The notes: generated by a model from the letters alone, not told the origin. Positions 43,266-54,900 are shown, counted from the first letter of the stretch. The stretch is DNA of 64,000 nt from Channallabes apus (GCA_030522415.1 CM060126.1:9856352-9920351); one strand, 5' to 3'. A program made the numbers and translations.

Positions 43266-44886
43266 CAGTGGTGTGAAAAACTATTTGCCCCTCTCATCAT
43301 TTCTTACTCTTTTGCATGTTTGTCACACAAAATGTTTCTGATCATCAAACACATTTAACTATTAGTCAAAGATAACACAAGTAAACACAAAATGTAGTTT
43401 TTAAATGAGGGGTTTTATTATTTAGGGAGAAAAAAAATCCAAACCTACATGGCCCTGTGTGAAAAAGTAATTGCCCCCTGAACCTAATAACTGGTTGGGC
43501 CACCCTTAGCAGCAATAACTGCAATCAAGCGTTTGCGATAACTTGCAACGAGTCTTTTACAGCGCTCTGGAGGAATTTTGGCCCACTCATCTTTGCAGAA
43601 TTGTTGTAATTCAGCTTTATTTGAGGGTTTTCTAGCATGAACCGCCTTTTTAAGGTCATGCCACAACATCTCAATAGGATTCAGGTCAGGACTTTGACTA
43701 GGCCACTCCAAAGTCTTCATTTTGCTTTTCTTCAGCCATTCAGAGGTGGATTTGCTGGTGTGTTTTGGGTCATTGTCCTGCTGCAGCACCCAAGATCGCT
43801 TCAGCTTGAGTTGACGAAAAGATGGCCGGACATTCTCCTTCAGGATTTTTTGGTAGACAGTAGAATTCATGGTTCCATCTATCACAGCAAGCCTTCCAGG
43901 TCCTGAAGCAGCAAAACAACCCCAGACCATCACACTACCACCACCATATTTTACTGTTGGTATGATGTTCTTTTTCTGAAATGCTGTGTTACTTTTACGC
44001 CAGATGTAACGGGACACGCACCTTCCAAAAAGTTCAACTTTTGTCTCGTCGGTCCACAAGGTATTTTCCCAAAAGTCTTGGCAATCATTGAGATGTTTTT
44101 TAGCAAAATTGAGACGAGCCTTAATGTTCTTTTTGCTTAAAAGTGGTTTGCGCCTTGGAAATCTGCCATGCAGGCCGTTTTTGCCCAGTCTCTTTCTTAT
44201 GGTGGAGTCGTGAACACTGACCTTAATTGAGGCAAGTGAGGCCTGCAGTTCTTTAGATGTTGTCCTGGGGTCTTTTGTGGCCTCTTGGATGAGTTGTCTC
44301 TGCGCTCTTGGGGTAATTTTGGTCGGCCAGCCACTCCTGGGAAGGTTCACCACTGTTCCATGTTTTTGCCATTTGTGGATAATGGCTCTCACTGTGGTTC
44401 GCTGGAGTCCCAAAGCTTTAGAAATGGCTTTATAACCTTTACCAGACTGATAGATCTCAATTACTTTTGTTCTCATTTGTTCCTGAATTTCTTTGGATCT
44501 TGGCATGATGTCTAGCTTTTGAGGTGCTTTTGGTCTACTTCTCTGTGTCAGGTAGCTCCTATTTAAGTGATTTCTTGATTGAAACAGGTGTGGCAGTAAT
44601 CAGGCCTGGGGGTGACTACAGAAATTGAACTCAGGTGTGATAAACCACAGTTAAGTTATTTTTTAACAAGGGGGGGCAATCACTTTTTCACACAGGGCCA
44701 TGTAGATTTGGAGTTTTTTTTCTCCCTTAATAACGTAAACCTTCATTTAAAAGCTGCATTTTGTGTTCAATTATGTTATCTTTGACTAATAGTTAACGGT
44801 TTTTGATGATCAGAAACATTTAAGTGTGACAAACATGCAAAAGAATAAGAAATCAGGAAGGGGGCAAATAGTTTTTCACACCACTG
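43266..44886 (-). mobile_element. Tc1 family P, copy 3 (1621 bp), apparently intact
   Basis: TA on both sides (43264-43265 and 44887-44888), ends CAGTGGTGTGAAAAACTATT, and an IR/DR layout as in the other copies. The LINE sequence resumes on the far side. The transposase frame is open throughout. Confidence 0.97.
43484..44506 (-). CDS. Tc1 transposase, family P copy 3, full length
   Basis: A 340-residue transposase with the same domains as copy 2: two helix-turn-helix domains, the AT-hook-like motif, and catalytic Asp153, Asp244 and Glu279 with DD34E spacing. Differences from copy 2 are Arg to Trp in the AT-hook-like motif (SGWPTKI, which replaces a residue important for minor-groove contact), Trp-Arg at 169-170, Val230 to Phe, Asn to Ser in WLKKSKMK, and Thr near the C terminus. 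The catalytic core looks intact. The AT-hook change might weaken DNA binding. That is inference. Confidence 0.93.
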   Translation of the reverse strand: MPRSKEIQEQMRTKVIEIYQSGKGYKAISKALGLQRTTVRAIIHKWQKHGTVVNLPRSGWPTKITPRAQRQLIQEATKDPRTTSKELQASLASIKVSVHDSTIRKRLGKNGLHGRFPRRKPLLSKKNIKARLNFAKKHLNDCQDFWENTLWTDETKVELFGRCVSRYIWRKSNTAFQKKNIIPTVKYGGGSVMVWGCFAASGPGRLAVIDGTMNSTVYQKILKENVRPSFRQLKLKRSWVLQQDNDPKHTSKSTSEWLKKSKMKTLEWPSQSPDLNPIEMLWHDLKKAVHARKPSNKAELQQFCKDEWAKIPPERCKRLVASYRKRLIAVIAAKGGPTSY

Positions 44887-45255
44887 TACATATCCCGTCG
44901 CGTGATTTAAGGTCTGTTTCTGCAATTACACTCGTTCCTCCATGTACACGGACAGTTTCTATGGGGTCTCGAGCCTTTGGTTATGCGGCACCTTTTTTAT
45001 GGAACTGACTTCCTGTCGAGGTCCGCAACAGTCCAAGTCTCCCCGTTTTTAAATCTCGTCTAAAAACCTGTTTGTTTAGACAGGCTTTCATGTAATGCAG
45101 TTTTCTGTCTGTTTTGTTTTTAAACCATTGTTCTACTTTTTTTTTCCAGGGTTGAAGCTAAAATCTGTAAGCCTGTGGCTCTTTAGAAATGTAATGGCCT
45201 ACCCCTGGTCTGCACTGAAAATAATTGTAGTTTGATTCATCTTTCCTAATTAAAA

Positions 45256-45544
45256 AACTGGACTTGGACTTTTTTATAAATGTGCCAAATTAAGTACATT
45301 ACCATAAAATTATGCGGCTACCATAAAGTTATGCTTACTCTGCAAACAGAGCAATATCAATGTCACAGCACTGTATGTAAATGTATGTAGATTTTTTTTT
45401 CTTTACTAAGAAATCTTAAACAAAACAAAAAAAAAGTCTATATTATTCTGGAAAATAGCACAGATTATATAAGGGCTGATTTGACCGTAAAGTGTACAAA
45501 TGTACACTAACAAGAAAACCTCCACATGCACAGGGTAAAGCGGA

Positions 45545-45575
<31 letters not shown>

Positions 45576-45728
45576 TCTCTCTTACATCAAATAAAAAAAC
45601 ATTGTTAGTGCTTATATCAATGATGTGTGAAAAAACACCATCCAGCTGGAAACACTGTTCTATCAGCATGACTGTTTCTAAGGCTTCACTCAATTTGCAG
45701 TCCATTGTAGGCCTGCAGGACCATTACA
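45256..45728. other. Short intergenic with (CT)n
   Basis: AT-rich sequence containing a (CT)n tract at 45544-45582. Nothing else recognised. Confidence 0.6.
45544..45582 (+). repeat. (CT)n microsatellite
   Basis: About 19 CT units with one interruption. Confidence 0.95.
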
Positions 45729-45890
45729 TGCTCAGTGGTTAAGGTGCTGGACTACTGATCAAAAGGTCCCAGGTTCAAACTTCAGCAAGACCAAGATGCC
45801 ACTGTTGGGCCCTTGAGCAAGGTCCTTAACCCCTCAACTGCCCAGATGTGTAACGCGATAGAAATCTGCCAAATGTCGTATTGTAAATGT
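45729..45890 (+). repeat. SINE family C, plus orientation
   Basis: Head GCTCAGTGGTTAAGGTGCTG, B-box region AGGTTCAAACTTC, body CCACTGTTGGGCCCTTGAGC and AAGGTCCTTAACCCC, then a shortened tail ending AAATCTGCCAAATGTCG. A deletion removes the usual GTCGCTCTGGATAAGAGC part. Confidence 0.75.
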
Positions 45891-45920
45891 CACATGTAGA
45901 CCTTTCCATTTCTCCATATA

Positions 45921-46215
45921 CAGTGGGGCAAAAAAGTATTTAGTCAGCCACCAATTGTGCAAGTTCTCCCGCTTAAAAATATGAGAGAGGCCTGTAATTT
46001 TCATCATACTGTAGGTATACCTCAACTATGGGAGACAAATTAAGGAAAGAAATCCAGAAAAACACATTGTAGGATTTTTAATGAATTAATTGGTAAAATT
46101 CCTCTGTAAAATAAGTATTTGGTCACCTACAAACAAGCAAGATTTCTGGCTTTCACAGACCTGTAACAACTTCTTTAAGAGGCTCCTCTATCCTCCACTC
46201 GTTGAAATGGTGATC
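45921..46215 (+). mobile_element. Tc1 terminal fragment, another family
   Basis: Begins CAGTGGGGCAAAAAAGTATT after TA and continues TCAGCCACCAATTGTGCAAG, TAAGTATTTGGTCACCTACA and CAAGCAAGATTTCTGGCTTT. It is the outer 300 bp of a well-known fish Tc1 family, with two A/T-rich direct repeats (outer and inner). No transposase or opposite end follows. Confidence 0.8.
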
Positions 46216-47304
46216 TTACAAATAACTGACCACATGCTCCAGCCTCAATCCTACTGTAATCAAAAATCAAAAATTGTTAGACAAAATGTACTGTACTGCA
46301 AGTAGCTAATATAAGATATAGAAATAAAAAAAATAAGCGTTATAGTCAGTCATCACAATGAAAACGTATTATTATTCCCAGCAGAACTTCAACTTGGCTT
46401 TTATTAATGCCATTCAGTAAATTGTCTTCACAACGTCAGAGTTTAACTTCAGGATAATGCAAACCCCGTGAGTATTTTGAAATCAGCTCATGTGATTCAT
46501 TATTCTACCGCAAATGAAAAAGACTGACTGGTTATTTTTATCTTGGCTTGCAATCTCTCCTGAAACAGTGGTTATTAGACAGTGGCTCTGTATTGCTTGG
46601 AATTGCTTTTGTCCTACAAAGAGGTTTCTGTTACTCTGTGACACCATCATCCAACCAAGAATGTCTTAATATACCATATTAAATGAGTTCTGGATGCATA
46701 GCCTTTTACTCCAAAGTGCTGCCCTAAATGCAGTAATGTAGTCACATCAATGGAACTGGTCATACACAACTGGTTTATCAGGGAAAGTGACACTGATTGG
46801 ACAGATAAACTAATTATAAAGACCAAATAAGTGTAATTTATATACGTGTGTGCCACTATAAAGGATTCTAAGTCTCTATTAATTATCAGGTTTCTGTTCT
46901 GTTAATATTCCAAAATGTACACTGCTATTCAAAAGCTTTTGATCACCCGTAGTTTCACTATCATTGAATCACTAATATTACCCCAGACCAAACTAAATCA
47001 TACAGAATAGCAATTTCCTACACCTTTCTGGAGCTTAATAACTTGGATCCTAAAGGGACTCGAAATGAGCACTTTAATAAAGGCAGACACATTTGGACAG
47101 TAAATCTAGCCTGTCCAGCGTATACATAACAAACTCATGCACAGAGCTAATATAACTGTAAAACATTAAATGGATTGGTACAAGTGTATAATCAAGGCAT
47201 CCAAACTGTTTCAATCACTAAATTATTTCTAATTGAAGTAGATATTTATTAATAAACAGTTCACCTATCCGATGACATCACTCCCTTTATTAAATTATCA
47301 AATT
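46216..47304. other. Intergenic; possible Tc1 end near 46919
   Basis: ACACTGCTATTCAAAAGCTT at about 46919 resembles the outer end of a fish Tc1 family (usually ACTGCCGTTCAAAAGTTTG), but no partner is visible. The rest is unremarkable. Confidence 0.35.
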
Positions 47305-47565
47305 AATCACAGGGTCACAGGAAGACTAGAGCCTATATCCCAGGGGACTAGAGGCTCTAGGAAGGATACACCCTGGACAGGGTCCCAATCCATCACAAGG
47401 CACTAGCACTTTGCGATTTGGAAATGCTAGTTAGACTAATCAGCATATCTTTGGACTGTGGGTGGAAACCGAAATACACTGAGGAAACCCACCAAGCACA
47501 TGGAGAACATGAAAACTCCAAGCACATAGATCAAAATCTAATCAGTACATCACCGTACCACCACA
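47305..47565 (-). repeat. SINE family A, old copy
   Basis: TACACCCTGGACAGGGTCCC, TTTGGACTGTGGGTGGAAAC and GAGGAAACCCACCAAGCACA match the minus-oriented family. It is diverged and the head is nearly lost. Confidence 0.75.
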
Positions 47566-47661
47566 AAATTACTATACATGTCATGTTTAATAATTTTTAA
47601 TCATTTATATTAACCACCATGATAAAAACACATTTTTGTATATCATTTCTTCATTCAATAG

Positions 47662-47960
47662 CGGCAGGGTGGTTAGTATTGCGCCTTGCACTTCCAGGGT
47701 CCGAGTTCGATTCCCGGCCAGGTTCGATTCACGTCTCTACGTGCATGGCGTTTACATGTTCTCTACGTGCTTGGTAGGTTTCCTCAGGGTACTCCGGTTT
47801 CCTCCCAGAGTCCAAAGACTAGGCTAATTGGCGTTCCCAATTTGCCCGTAATGTGTGTGTGCCCTGCGATAAATCCAGGGTGTACCCCGCCTCAAGCCCC
47901 AAGTCATTTGGTGTGGGCTCCAAACCCCCCCAAAACCCTGAATAAAGGCTGAAGTAGTAT
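47662..47960 (+). repeat. SINE family A, plus orientation
   Basis: Starts GCGGCAGGGTGGTTAGTATT, B box GAGTTCGATTCCC, body GGTTTCCTCAGGGTACTCCG and TTTCCTCCCAGAGTCCAAAG, and 3' part TCCAGGGTGTACCCCGCCTC. Part of the head seems duplicated (a second GGTTCGATTC near 47721). Confidence 0.8.
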
Positions 47961-48701
47961 AGATGATGAGTGAGAGTGAGTTATTTATTCATTCATTGTC
48001 AATAAATTATCTATAATCAGATCTTTAATCTGTTCTGGTTAACAGTGGATCTAGAGCCTGGCTTGGAAATACTGTGTGCAAGGCTATGGACACTTCATCT
48101 TCATTGGAAGGAACCTGGAGAATCTGCAGAAGCTCTCCAAAGATTTCGATAAGTAACACAAACACCTCACAGACATTAACCTGAGCCCAGGATCAAACAA
48201 GGAATCTGGAGATGTTTATATATTATATTGCCAAATAGAACTCACTTTTTATACTGTATAACATTTTGTTTAAAAAAATTTTTTTTAATCCATGGCCTAC
48301 ATTACAGCATATAGAATAAGCACAAATTTCACATAATTTTCACCGAAGCAAAAATCAGTGAATGATAAGGAGAATTAACATTTGCTATTAAACATTAGAG
48401 GGTCATATTATTCCTTATTACATTAACTTATTGCACATTATACAGCCATATTATTCCTTATTGCTCCCTGCCTCTTGACTGCAGTAATTACAGTGGGTCT
48501 GGTCATAGAATGCATCACTGACAGCCAGGGACGCAGGCTGGCCTTTCGCATTGGTTTGCTGGAATTTTAAGCAGCAGTTATACAGTAGGTGAGTGCTATG
48601 ATGTCATGCTTAAATGATAATCAAATCATTATTCTTTTAAAAGGGTGTGTGTTAAAACAGTGATGTACAGTATATGACAGGTAAGTTATTGAATCGGGGG
48701 T
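47961..48701. other. Intergenic, no feature recognised
   Basis: AT-rich sequence. No repeat family or exon recognised. Confidence 0.45.
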
Positions 48702-48926
48702 AGTGGTATCTCAGGTGGTTGGATCGCTAGGTCACTTATTGGAGGGTCGTAGGTTTGAGCTCTACCACACCACGAGGTTGCCATTTTTGTGCCCTTGCAC
48801 AAAATTACTCTGTATGATTTGACTGCAAAGACTGGATGAGAAAGGATGAGGGTTTGGTTCTGTTTAACCCACGGTTGCTATAGAAACGACGGAACCCGTC
48901 ACCCGATGGGAACAACAACAACAAAA
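48702..48926 (+). repeat. tRNA-derived SINE, other subtype
   Basis: Head GTAGTGGTATCTCAGGTGG (A-box-like), GTAGGTTTGAGCTC (worn B box), then CCACGAGGTTGCCA and TTTGTGCCCTTGCAC, which follow family C order, and an end CCGATGGGAACAACAACAAC like family B. It may be a hybrid or an unlisted family. Confidence 0.5.
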
Positions 48927-49560
48927 ATATTGAATCAGTGTTGAATTTGAATTGAATGTGTCTATTAAATCCCAACAACAGCAAGTGGAGAAGTTGGGGA
49001 CTTGGCTGGGTTGACGGTTGTACCAAAAAGTGACTGGCTGCCAAAATCTAACTGGACACATGTCACATATTGACTATAAAGCAGCGTGGATTTCTGTTTG
49101 AGCGTGCATGAACACAACACAAAGCAATGATTATATATTGATGCTATAAAATTAAGTCGCCTCTTTTCATCAAAAACATGTCAAATTTCTCCATCGCTTT
49201 CATGCACCTCTACAGTTGCACTTGTTTTTTTTCTTCTTGAAAACAGGTATGCACTTTGATGGAGAAACCGTTGTCAGTCATTTATGCTTGTCATGTAATA
49301 GATTTAACAGCCTATCCATATCAAGCATATAACTGTTATTGTCTGTCTAATCTAATTCAAGATCATTTTATCGGCCAGTACTAAATGCAGACATTACTAG
49401 GCTACACCTCCCTGCCACACCAGCTGCATGACTCTTGCTGTTATTTTTTATTTTTTTTATCTAACAATGGTCATTCTGTCATGGGGAGGTACAGATTTGA
49501 GGAGAGCTTTAACGACAACAATGAGTTCTCTGCGAGTGTACTGTACGAAGAAAATCTCAG
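48927..49560. other. Intergenic, no feature recognised
   Basis: AT-rich sequence. No gene or repeat family recognised. Confidence 0.4.
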
Positions 49561-50130
49561 GAATATCTGCTGATCGGAACGGAAAGAATGAGGAGCGCTC
49601 CTACGGGAACCGGGAGAGCAAGGAGTGCTCCCGTGACCACGGGGAGAGCTTGGCGAGAACCTTATGAGTGAGGCAGGAAAGAACTATGCTTGCCCCGCAA
49701 ATGCCCCACGGCTCCTAGTGGGAGTGCTCGCCAGTGCTCTCCTCAATCTCTCCAACTCTCTCCTGTATTACGGAGATCACATGCCAACCCTCTCCTCGAT
49801 CTCCGCAATCTTGCCAAAACACCCAAGAAATAAAAAATGCGTTCTCTATGATCTCGTAGAACTTCTCCTCGATCTTCTTAGTCGCTCCTTAATCTCGCTG
49901 TTCACAAGATCAGCAAGAAGTAGGACAGCCCTGTAACTTTGGGGAGTGCTTCATGAGGAAGTCTATGAGCGCCAGGATAGCACAGTGAGGGAAACGTACA
50001 GATTTTTCTACAGATTGAAAAGTCTACAAGCCCAATAATTCCGTAGCTTTTCGCCTGGCATTGGCGAGATTGAAGAGAGGATTGGGGGGGTTTTCAAGAG
50101 AGCCCTATGAGAGCCAAGGAGTTCCAGCAA
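49561..50130. repeat. Dyad-rich GAGYGCTC segment
   Basis: About 570 bp with many short palindromic or near-palindromic GAG-GCTC motifs: AGGAGCGCTCCT at 49591-49602 (perfect 12-bp palindrome), GGAGTGCTCCC near 49622, GGAGTGCTCGCC near 49721, GGGGAGTGCTTC near 49940. It is GC-richer than its flanks. It could be the subterminal part of an unrecognised DNA transposon. No protein domain is visible. Confidence 0.4.
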
Positions 50131-50284
50131 ATATCCAGGAGTATGCCAAGCTTCTCGCCAAAATCGCTTTCAGCAAGAGTTCTTGTTGGACGCCTGTATG
50201 TATGAAAAAGGTCTTAAACAGTAAATCTCAGAAGTCTAGGTAAGGGGGAAGAGCAGTCCACAGGACACAGAGCCAAGGGAACCA

Positions 50285-50285
<1 letters not shown>

Positions 50286-50321
<36 letters not shown>
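50286..50321 (+). repeat. (CA)n microsatellite
   Basis: About 18 CA units. The bases between 50131 and 50285 show nothing further. Confidence 0.95.
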
Positions 50322-50323
<2 letters not shown>

Positions 50324-51365
50324 CTGAATCTGATGTCTCTTATCTGGCATTCACATACACTCGCCAATTAGTACAGAACTTCAGTCTATGCGTGTGCGCT
50401 TATCTGACAGTAATATACACTCAGTAATTAGTGCATACCTTTGGGTTTGTGTAATAGCTGTTCCAGGAAATACTCACTAAATACTAATCTTTATGGAAGC
50501 ATGCATGCAGAAAAGACCAATCAGGTTAAGCCACAAGGGGCAAGAGATGGGGTACTTTTCTTACCGTGTAAATTTTAAGAAGAAAACTGACCCTGAAAAT
50601 GCAGTACATTTGCTAAAAATGAAAACAAAACCAATTGTAAAAAAAGAGAACCATTTTATTGGTCAATTTTTGGCTAGGGTAATTCCTTTTATTATATTTT
50701 ATATAAAAGAATGGTTACATTTTTACCAAATGTTTATAATTACTATAATAAAATCTAAATGATATGAAATGATGTATTTAGATTCTATATTTTCCAAATT
50801 TATAACTACATTAAAACCACTGATTTAACAAATGACAATGAGATGTGATGATACCTGGTTAGTTACTCATAAATTATTATTCATAAAGTGCCTGTAACAG
50901 TTTGTGTAAATCAGAAATTAGCTAGCTTTGCAACATTTATTTATAAGTACATTTGTTAACAAGATAAAGTATATAATGCATGTTTAATACCGTATAAGTA
51001 TCAGTAACAGTCAACATGGAATATGACTCTTCCTTGTCTACACTCGTTGTGTGCATCTTTCTCTGTAACCACTGACTCCTTGCACTGGCCATACTAAAGT
51101 CATATAGATTTGCTGCCAAGCATGTGTTAGAATACCACAAGCACCTGTTTCCTCCTGAGGCATATTGAAAAATACTATATTATAAAGGAGAAGGGTTTCA
51201 ATATTTAAAACTATTGTTCTGGTAATTACATTTGCTAACTTGAGTAAACGTTATACAGAATGCTGTTAACTAGAATACATTTTGGTCAGTGGATTGCTGG
51301 CTATTTTTGTTGATCCAGACGAATAGACTCAGCACACTACTAACAGATGAGACTCTCACGTCTAA
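50322..51365. other. Intergenic, no feature recognised
   Basis: AT-rich. A near-duplicate phrase (CTTATCTGGCATTCACATACAC and CTTATCTGACAGTAATATACAC, about 60 bp apart at 50340 and 50400) suggests a small old tandem duplication. No gene. Confidence 0.4.
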
Positions 51366-51595
51366 AATTCATTCATTCATTCATTCATTCATTAATCCTC
51401 GATACGGCTTACCCTGTACAGGGTCGGGGCGGGCTTTTGGGCACAGGGTTAATACACACACACACACCTGGCAATTGGGGAACGCCAATTAGACTAATCT
51501 GCATGTCTTTGGACTGTGGGAGGGAACTCACAGTCGAACCCTTGACCCTGTAGGTGCAAGGCCACCGTGCTAAGCACTACGCCACTGTACCTCCA
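51366..51595 (-). repeat. SINE family A, diverged and shortened
   Basis: A (ATTC)n tail end, TTTGGACTGTGGGAGG and a head region CCTGTAGGTGCAAGGCCACC with worn promoter boxes. About 100 bp of body is missing. Confidence 0.75.
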
Positions 51596-52426
51596 TCTGA
51601 AACCCAATGATAATCATTATTTGACACAATTGTATTATCAATGAATATTGGCTATACCAATTACCCCACACATTTACTAATCACCAACTCATTTTTTTTT
51701 AATCCATAATTACATACAGTATGGCAACCAGAGCATTTTCCTCGTTCCATTTTTTTTCTTCTCTAAAATCACCCACTTTACAATCACCCACTCTACAGTA
51801 TAATCAACCAGTGTGTAACCACCTTCTGTATAATCACCCACTTTCTAAACTCTCACACTCTATAATAAAGGGACCATCCCGTCCATATGAAAGAGAAAAG
51901 TGAAAGAGGTTAGGTTAAAAATAAGGAAGTAAATGTGTACATAGTATGTTAAAGGGATTTTTAAAAAACTGTCTTAACTTAAAATTTAGGTAGATACAGT
52001 AGAAATATGTTATCACAGGCCTTGGCCATTAAAACTGATCGTGCTCTGCACACCTACTGTGAAAATTCATCCTAAAGTTCAGCTGAGACTCATATGCAGC
52101 TCCAGCAGTCTCACTGAGCTATCTTTCAATGTTATGATGTACTGTATTTAGTACAAATTTAACTATTTTCTATAGCCATATGGCTGATCGGGACTAGCTC
52201 TATGTCTAACCTGGAACTAGTCGTATAGCTAACCAGGACAATCCATACAGTATGGCTATTTCTGGGGTAACTATTAATGGGACAGTAGAAGCTTCATATG
52301 AGTCTTAGCTGAACTTTGGACTGCATTTCTGACACGGTAGTTTTCGCTCTGATTGATACGAAAACTACCTTGATACTAAACTTGTACTCATGCACGCTAT
52401 ACCACAAATACCAGTAGAATTGTGTT
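51596..52426. other. Intergenic, no feature recognised
   Basis: A short run of imperfect 'AATCACCCACT' units at about 51765-51870 (four or five copies) is the only structure. Otherwise nothing is seen. Confidence 0.45.
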
Positions 52427-52438
52427 GGTGTAGATTTA

Positions 52439-52596
52439 TTCATTCATTCATTTTCTATACCGCTTAATCCTGTGTTCAGGGTCGCGGGGGACCTGGAGCC
52501 TATCCCAGGAGACTTCGGGCACTAGGCGGGGTACACCCTGGACAGGGTGCCAATCCATCGCAGGGCACACACACATACAAACACTCACACACCCAA
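52439..52596 (-). repeat. SINE family A, 5'-truncated, recent
   Basis: Only the 3' 158 bp of the SINE. It matches 22229-22386 almost exactly (one or two differences) and is flanked by a perfect 12-bp duplication, GGTGTAGATTTA (52427-52438 and 52597-52608). The truncation is therefore part of the insertion itself, not later decay. Confidence 0.95.
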
Positions 52597-52608
52597 GGTG
52601 TAGATTTA

Positions 52609-54139
52609 GCTAATTATAAAAGATAAGCTAAACCTACACCACTAAAATCCTATTCTTATTTGTAGTATAGTGCACTTTGCTAAGATTAACAATAGGCTCA
52701 GACCACACGATGTTCTCTAATAAAGATGAAGTTTGTCATATGGAAGTGATTTTGCCCATTGCCAACAATTTAAAAAAGAAGAGGAAAACTATTTAAAAAA
52801 TGAAGGGTGTAAAAAGTCTCAGTGCTCAAGTTCTAATCCCAAACTGTCAGAATTAAGAAACAAGAGGAACTTGACTATAAACTTCATTAGTACTAGGATA
52901 AAGGAGGTGCTAGCATTTATAAACACATCAGATGCAACACAATTGTATGGGACAAAAACTAAACTTACATGTATTGCAAACAGGGAAAGACAGTCAGGGA
53001 CATGTGATTTGCAGTGGCTGATTGGTGCTGTAATACAATGCCTCTCTGGGGGTCTATGCCGCAAACAACCAAGCTACTGTATAAGTGCATAAAGACTGTG
53101 ACCACCCATATTACTTTGAGACACCTCAAGTTTCAATATTGTGTGCTTGATCTTGATCTGCCCCTTAGTTTTAACAAGAGCTATTTCAGTCCCAGTGCTC
53201 TGAGCCACTTGTGGGTTGCACTTGCAATAGTTTAATGGCAAACTAACAATTTAGCTTGCTCACATCAAAGGTCATAAAATGCGAGAAAAGGTAAGCATAG
53301 AACACCCAGTGGCGCTAGCTGTAAATACTGTAAGTCAAGCAGCTGAACAGCTTCAAAACTGGGCACAAATTGAACAGTTGTGATTGATTATCAACAGTTG
53401 TGTTGATCATTCACAATATACAGTAAGTATATGGCCCAAAGTATGTGAGCCCCTGATCAGTGAATAACCCATTTCAAAAGCAGATGCAGTAATTTGAAAT
53501 TTTTTAGTTGCACCCTCATGCTCGACATACCCTCATACAAGAGATGCAATCAGCACTACATTGAAAAAAAAAAAAAAAAAGCAAAAGATTGGCTTATCAT
53601 TTCATCAAGCTCCCTACTGCCATTATAAATAAAAAATTCTCCTTTCTAGTGGTCGAACATTTCAGCGCTAATGGAATAACATTAATGGCATCCCTCTTAG
53701 AATTGCTGGTCCTTATTATAACAGTGAAGAAGGTATAAACATTTGTAGGAAAGAAATCATCTATACTCTTAGAACTTGACAGCTTTTGGTATGAAATGGA
53801 ATACTTACTTACCAAATATCATGTTTCACTGAAATCTTTGTGTATTACACCACTTTTTTTTTCTTTAGGTCAACGTTTGGATATGTGATTTGGCACGAAT
53901 ATAAAATTTAGAATTAATGTTATAAATAATAACTGTAACAAGAAGGCACCAGTTTGAAGGATAATTTATAAAGGATAATATATGAAAAAAAGTATTAAGA
54001 TTAACATTTGATGGTCCAGATTTAATAATATATGTGCTCGTTTGGAAAAAAAAAAATTTTTGTGTCAATAGTAAGGTACATCAAAAATCTGAAAATGTAA
54101 GCAACTACAGTATATAAAATATATAAGGACGGAAAATAT
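52609..54139. other. Intergenic with a short Tc1-like end
   Basis: At about 53418-53480 TACAGTAAGTATATGGCCCA and AAGTATGTGAGCCCCTGA resemble the terminus of a common fish MITE. A run of 17-18 A residues lies at about 53563-53580. The longest open frame here (52733-53092) has no recognisable domain. Confidence 0.4.
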
Positions 54140-54830
54140 ATACAGCCCACTTCGAAAGTATTGGAATGCCAATCCTAATCTTTTTGCCAGACACTATGAC
54201 CATTTGGATTTAAAAGCAAAAGTTGAAGGTAAATTAGAATTTCAGCTTAGACTTTTTAGCTTTCTGACATTTACCTGTACAGTAGATGTGGTAAACAACA
54301 AAGAACCCCACACAATTTTAAGATGTGCAAAAGTAGAGGACTAGATAGGCTTAAAGTAAACAACACTTTATATTTGGTTAGAGTAACTACATCAGGCTAG
54401 TGACCCAGTGGCATCCCCAAATCGATGGATTCTTCCTTTGTGATGCTTTACCATGCTCAAGCTACAGCTTCTTGGACTTATTGTTTCTGACATTCCGTTC
54501 CCCTTCAGGACATGAAATGCTTGCTCAATTGGGTTAACGTCTGCTGACTGACTTGGCCAGTCCAAAAAGTTCAACTTTTCCCTAATGAAGTCTGTGTTTT
54601 GTTGGCAGTCTGTTTTGTGGCATTGTCTTGCTGCATGACAACATTTCTGACAATTAAATTTGATAAATTTTTCTGTACATTGGCAGACAGAATGCTTCTT
54701 TACTGCTGTACTGTAACATCTGCTGCCATCATCATACTTTAAATCATCAATAAAGATTGGAGAGGCCATTCCAGATTTAGCCAAGCCCAAACCATTACCC
54801 TACCATGCACAACCAATGGAAGTACATGTT
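54140..54830 (-). mobile_element. Decayed Tc1-type element
   Basis: The minus strand in 54790-54395 reads FIDDLKYDDGSR, a worn catalytic region, then EKLNFLDWPSQSADVNPIEQ, the third-acid region with Glu retained, and a rewritten C-terminal end. The left end CCCACTTCGAAAGTATTGGA (near 54147) looks like its terminus. Frameshifted and without a clear right end. Confidence 0.6.
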
Positions 54831-54900
54831 TTGTACGTAGATGTGATGGCAGGCTTAAAGCGAATGCAGCAACTTAAACCAATAGCTGTTTGCTCTCAGG

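Larger units (their letters stand above)
42000..45093 (+). pseudogene. LINE reverse transcriptase, decayed and interrupted
   Basis: Block 42000-42455 carries PILKKPGLDSSKFDNYLPIS and LILLDLSAAVDTVSHTILL, where Val replaces the usual Phe next to the first catalytic Asp. Block 42557-43132 has the [14 protein letters not shown] segment and an intact YADD ([10 protein letters not shown]). Block 43149-43263 has LHWLPVKYRIDFKILLLTYK. After the transposon, 44900-45093 carries the tail (LFRQAFM-type end). Stops near 42455 and frame changes near 42540 and 43110 add to the insertion. Confidence 0.8.
41997..45255 (+). mobile_element. Second L2-type LINE fragment, split by Tc1 copy 3
   Basis: Encodes most of a non-LTR reverse transcriptase (41997-43263), is interrupted by the Tc1 at 43266-44886, and resumes at 44889 with the C-terminal tail and a short 3' UTR. 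It differs clearly in sequence from the element at 21467-25031, so it is a separate subfamily. The 5' part is absent. Confidence 0.8.

Noticed and set aside
50286..50321. Z-DNA or regulatory role for the (CA)n tract
   Set aside because: A tract of this length is common in fish genomes and nothing around it supports a function.
52733..53092. 119-codon open frame
   Set aside because: No domain, no similarity I recognise, no exon signals and an AT-rich context. It is probably chance.
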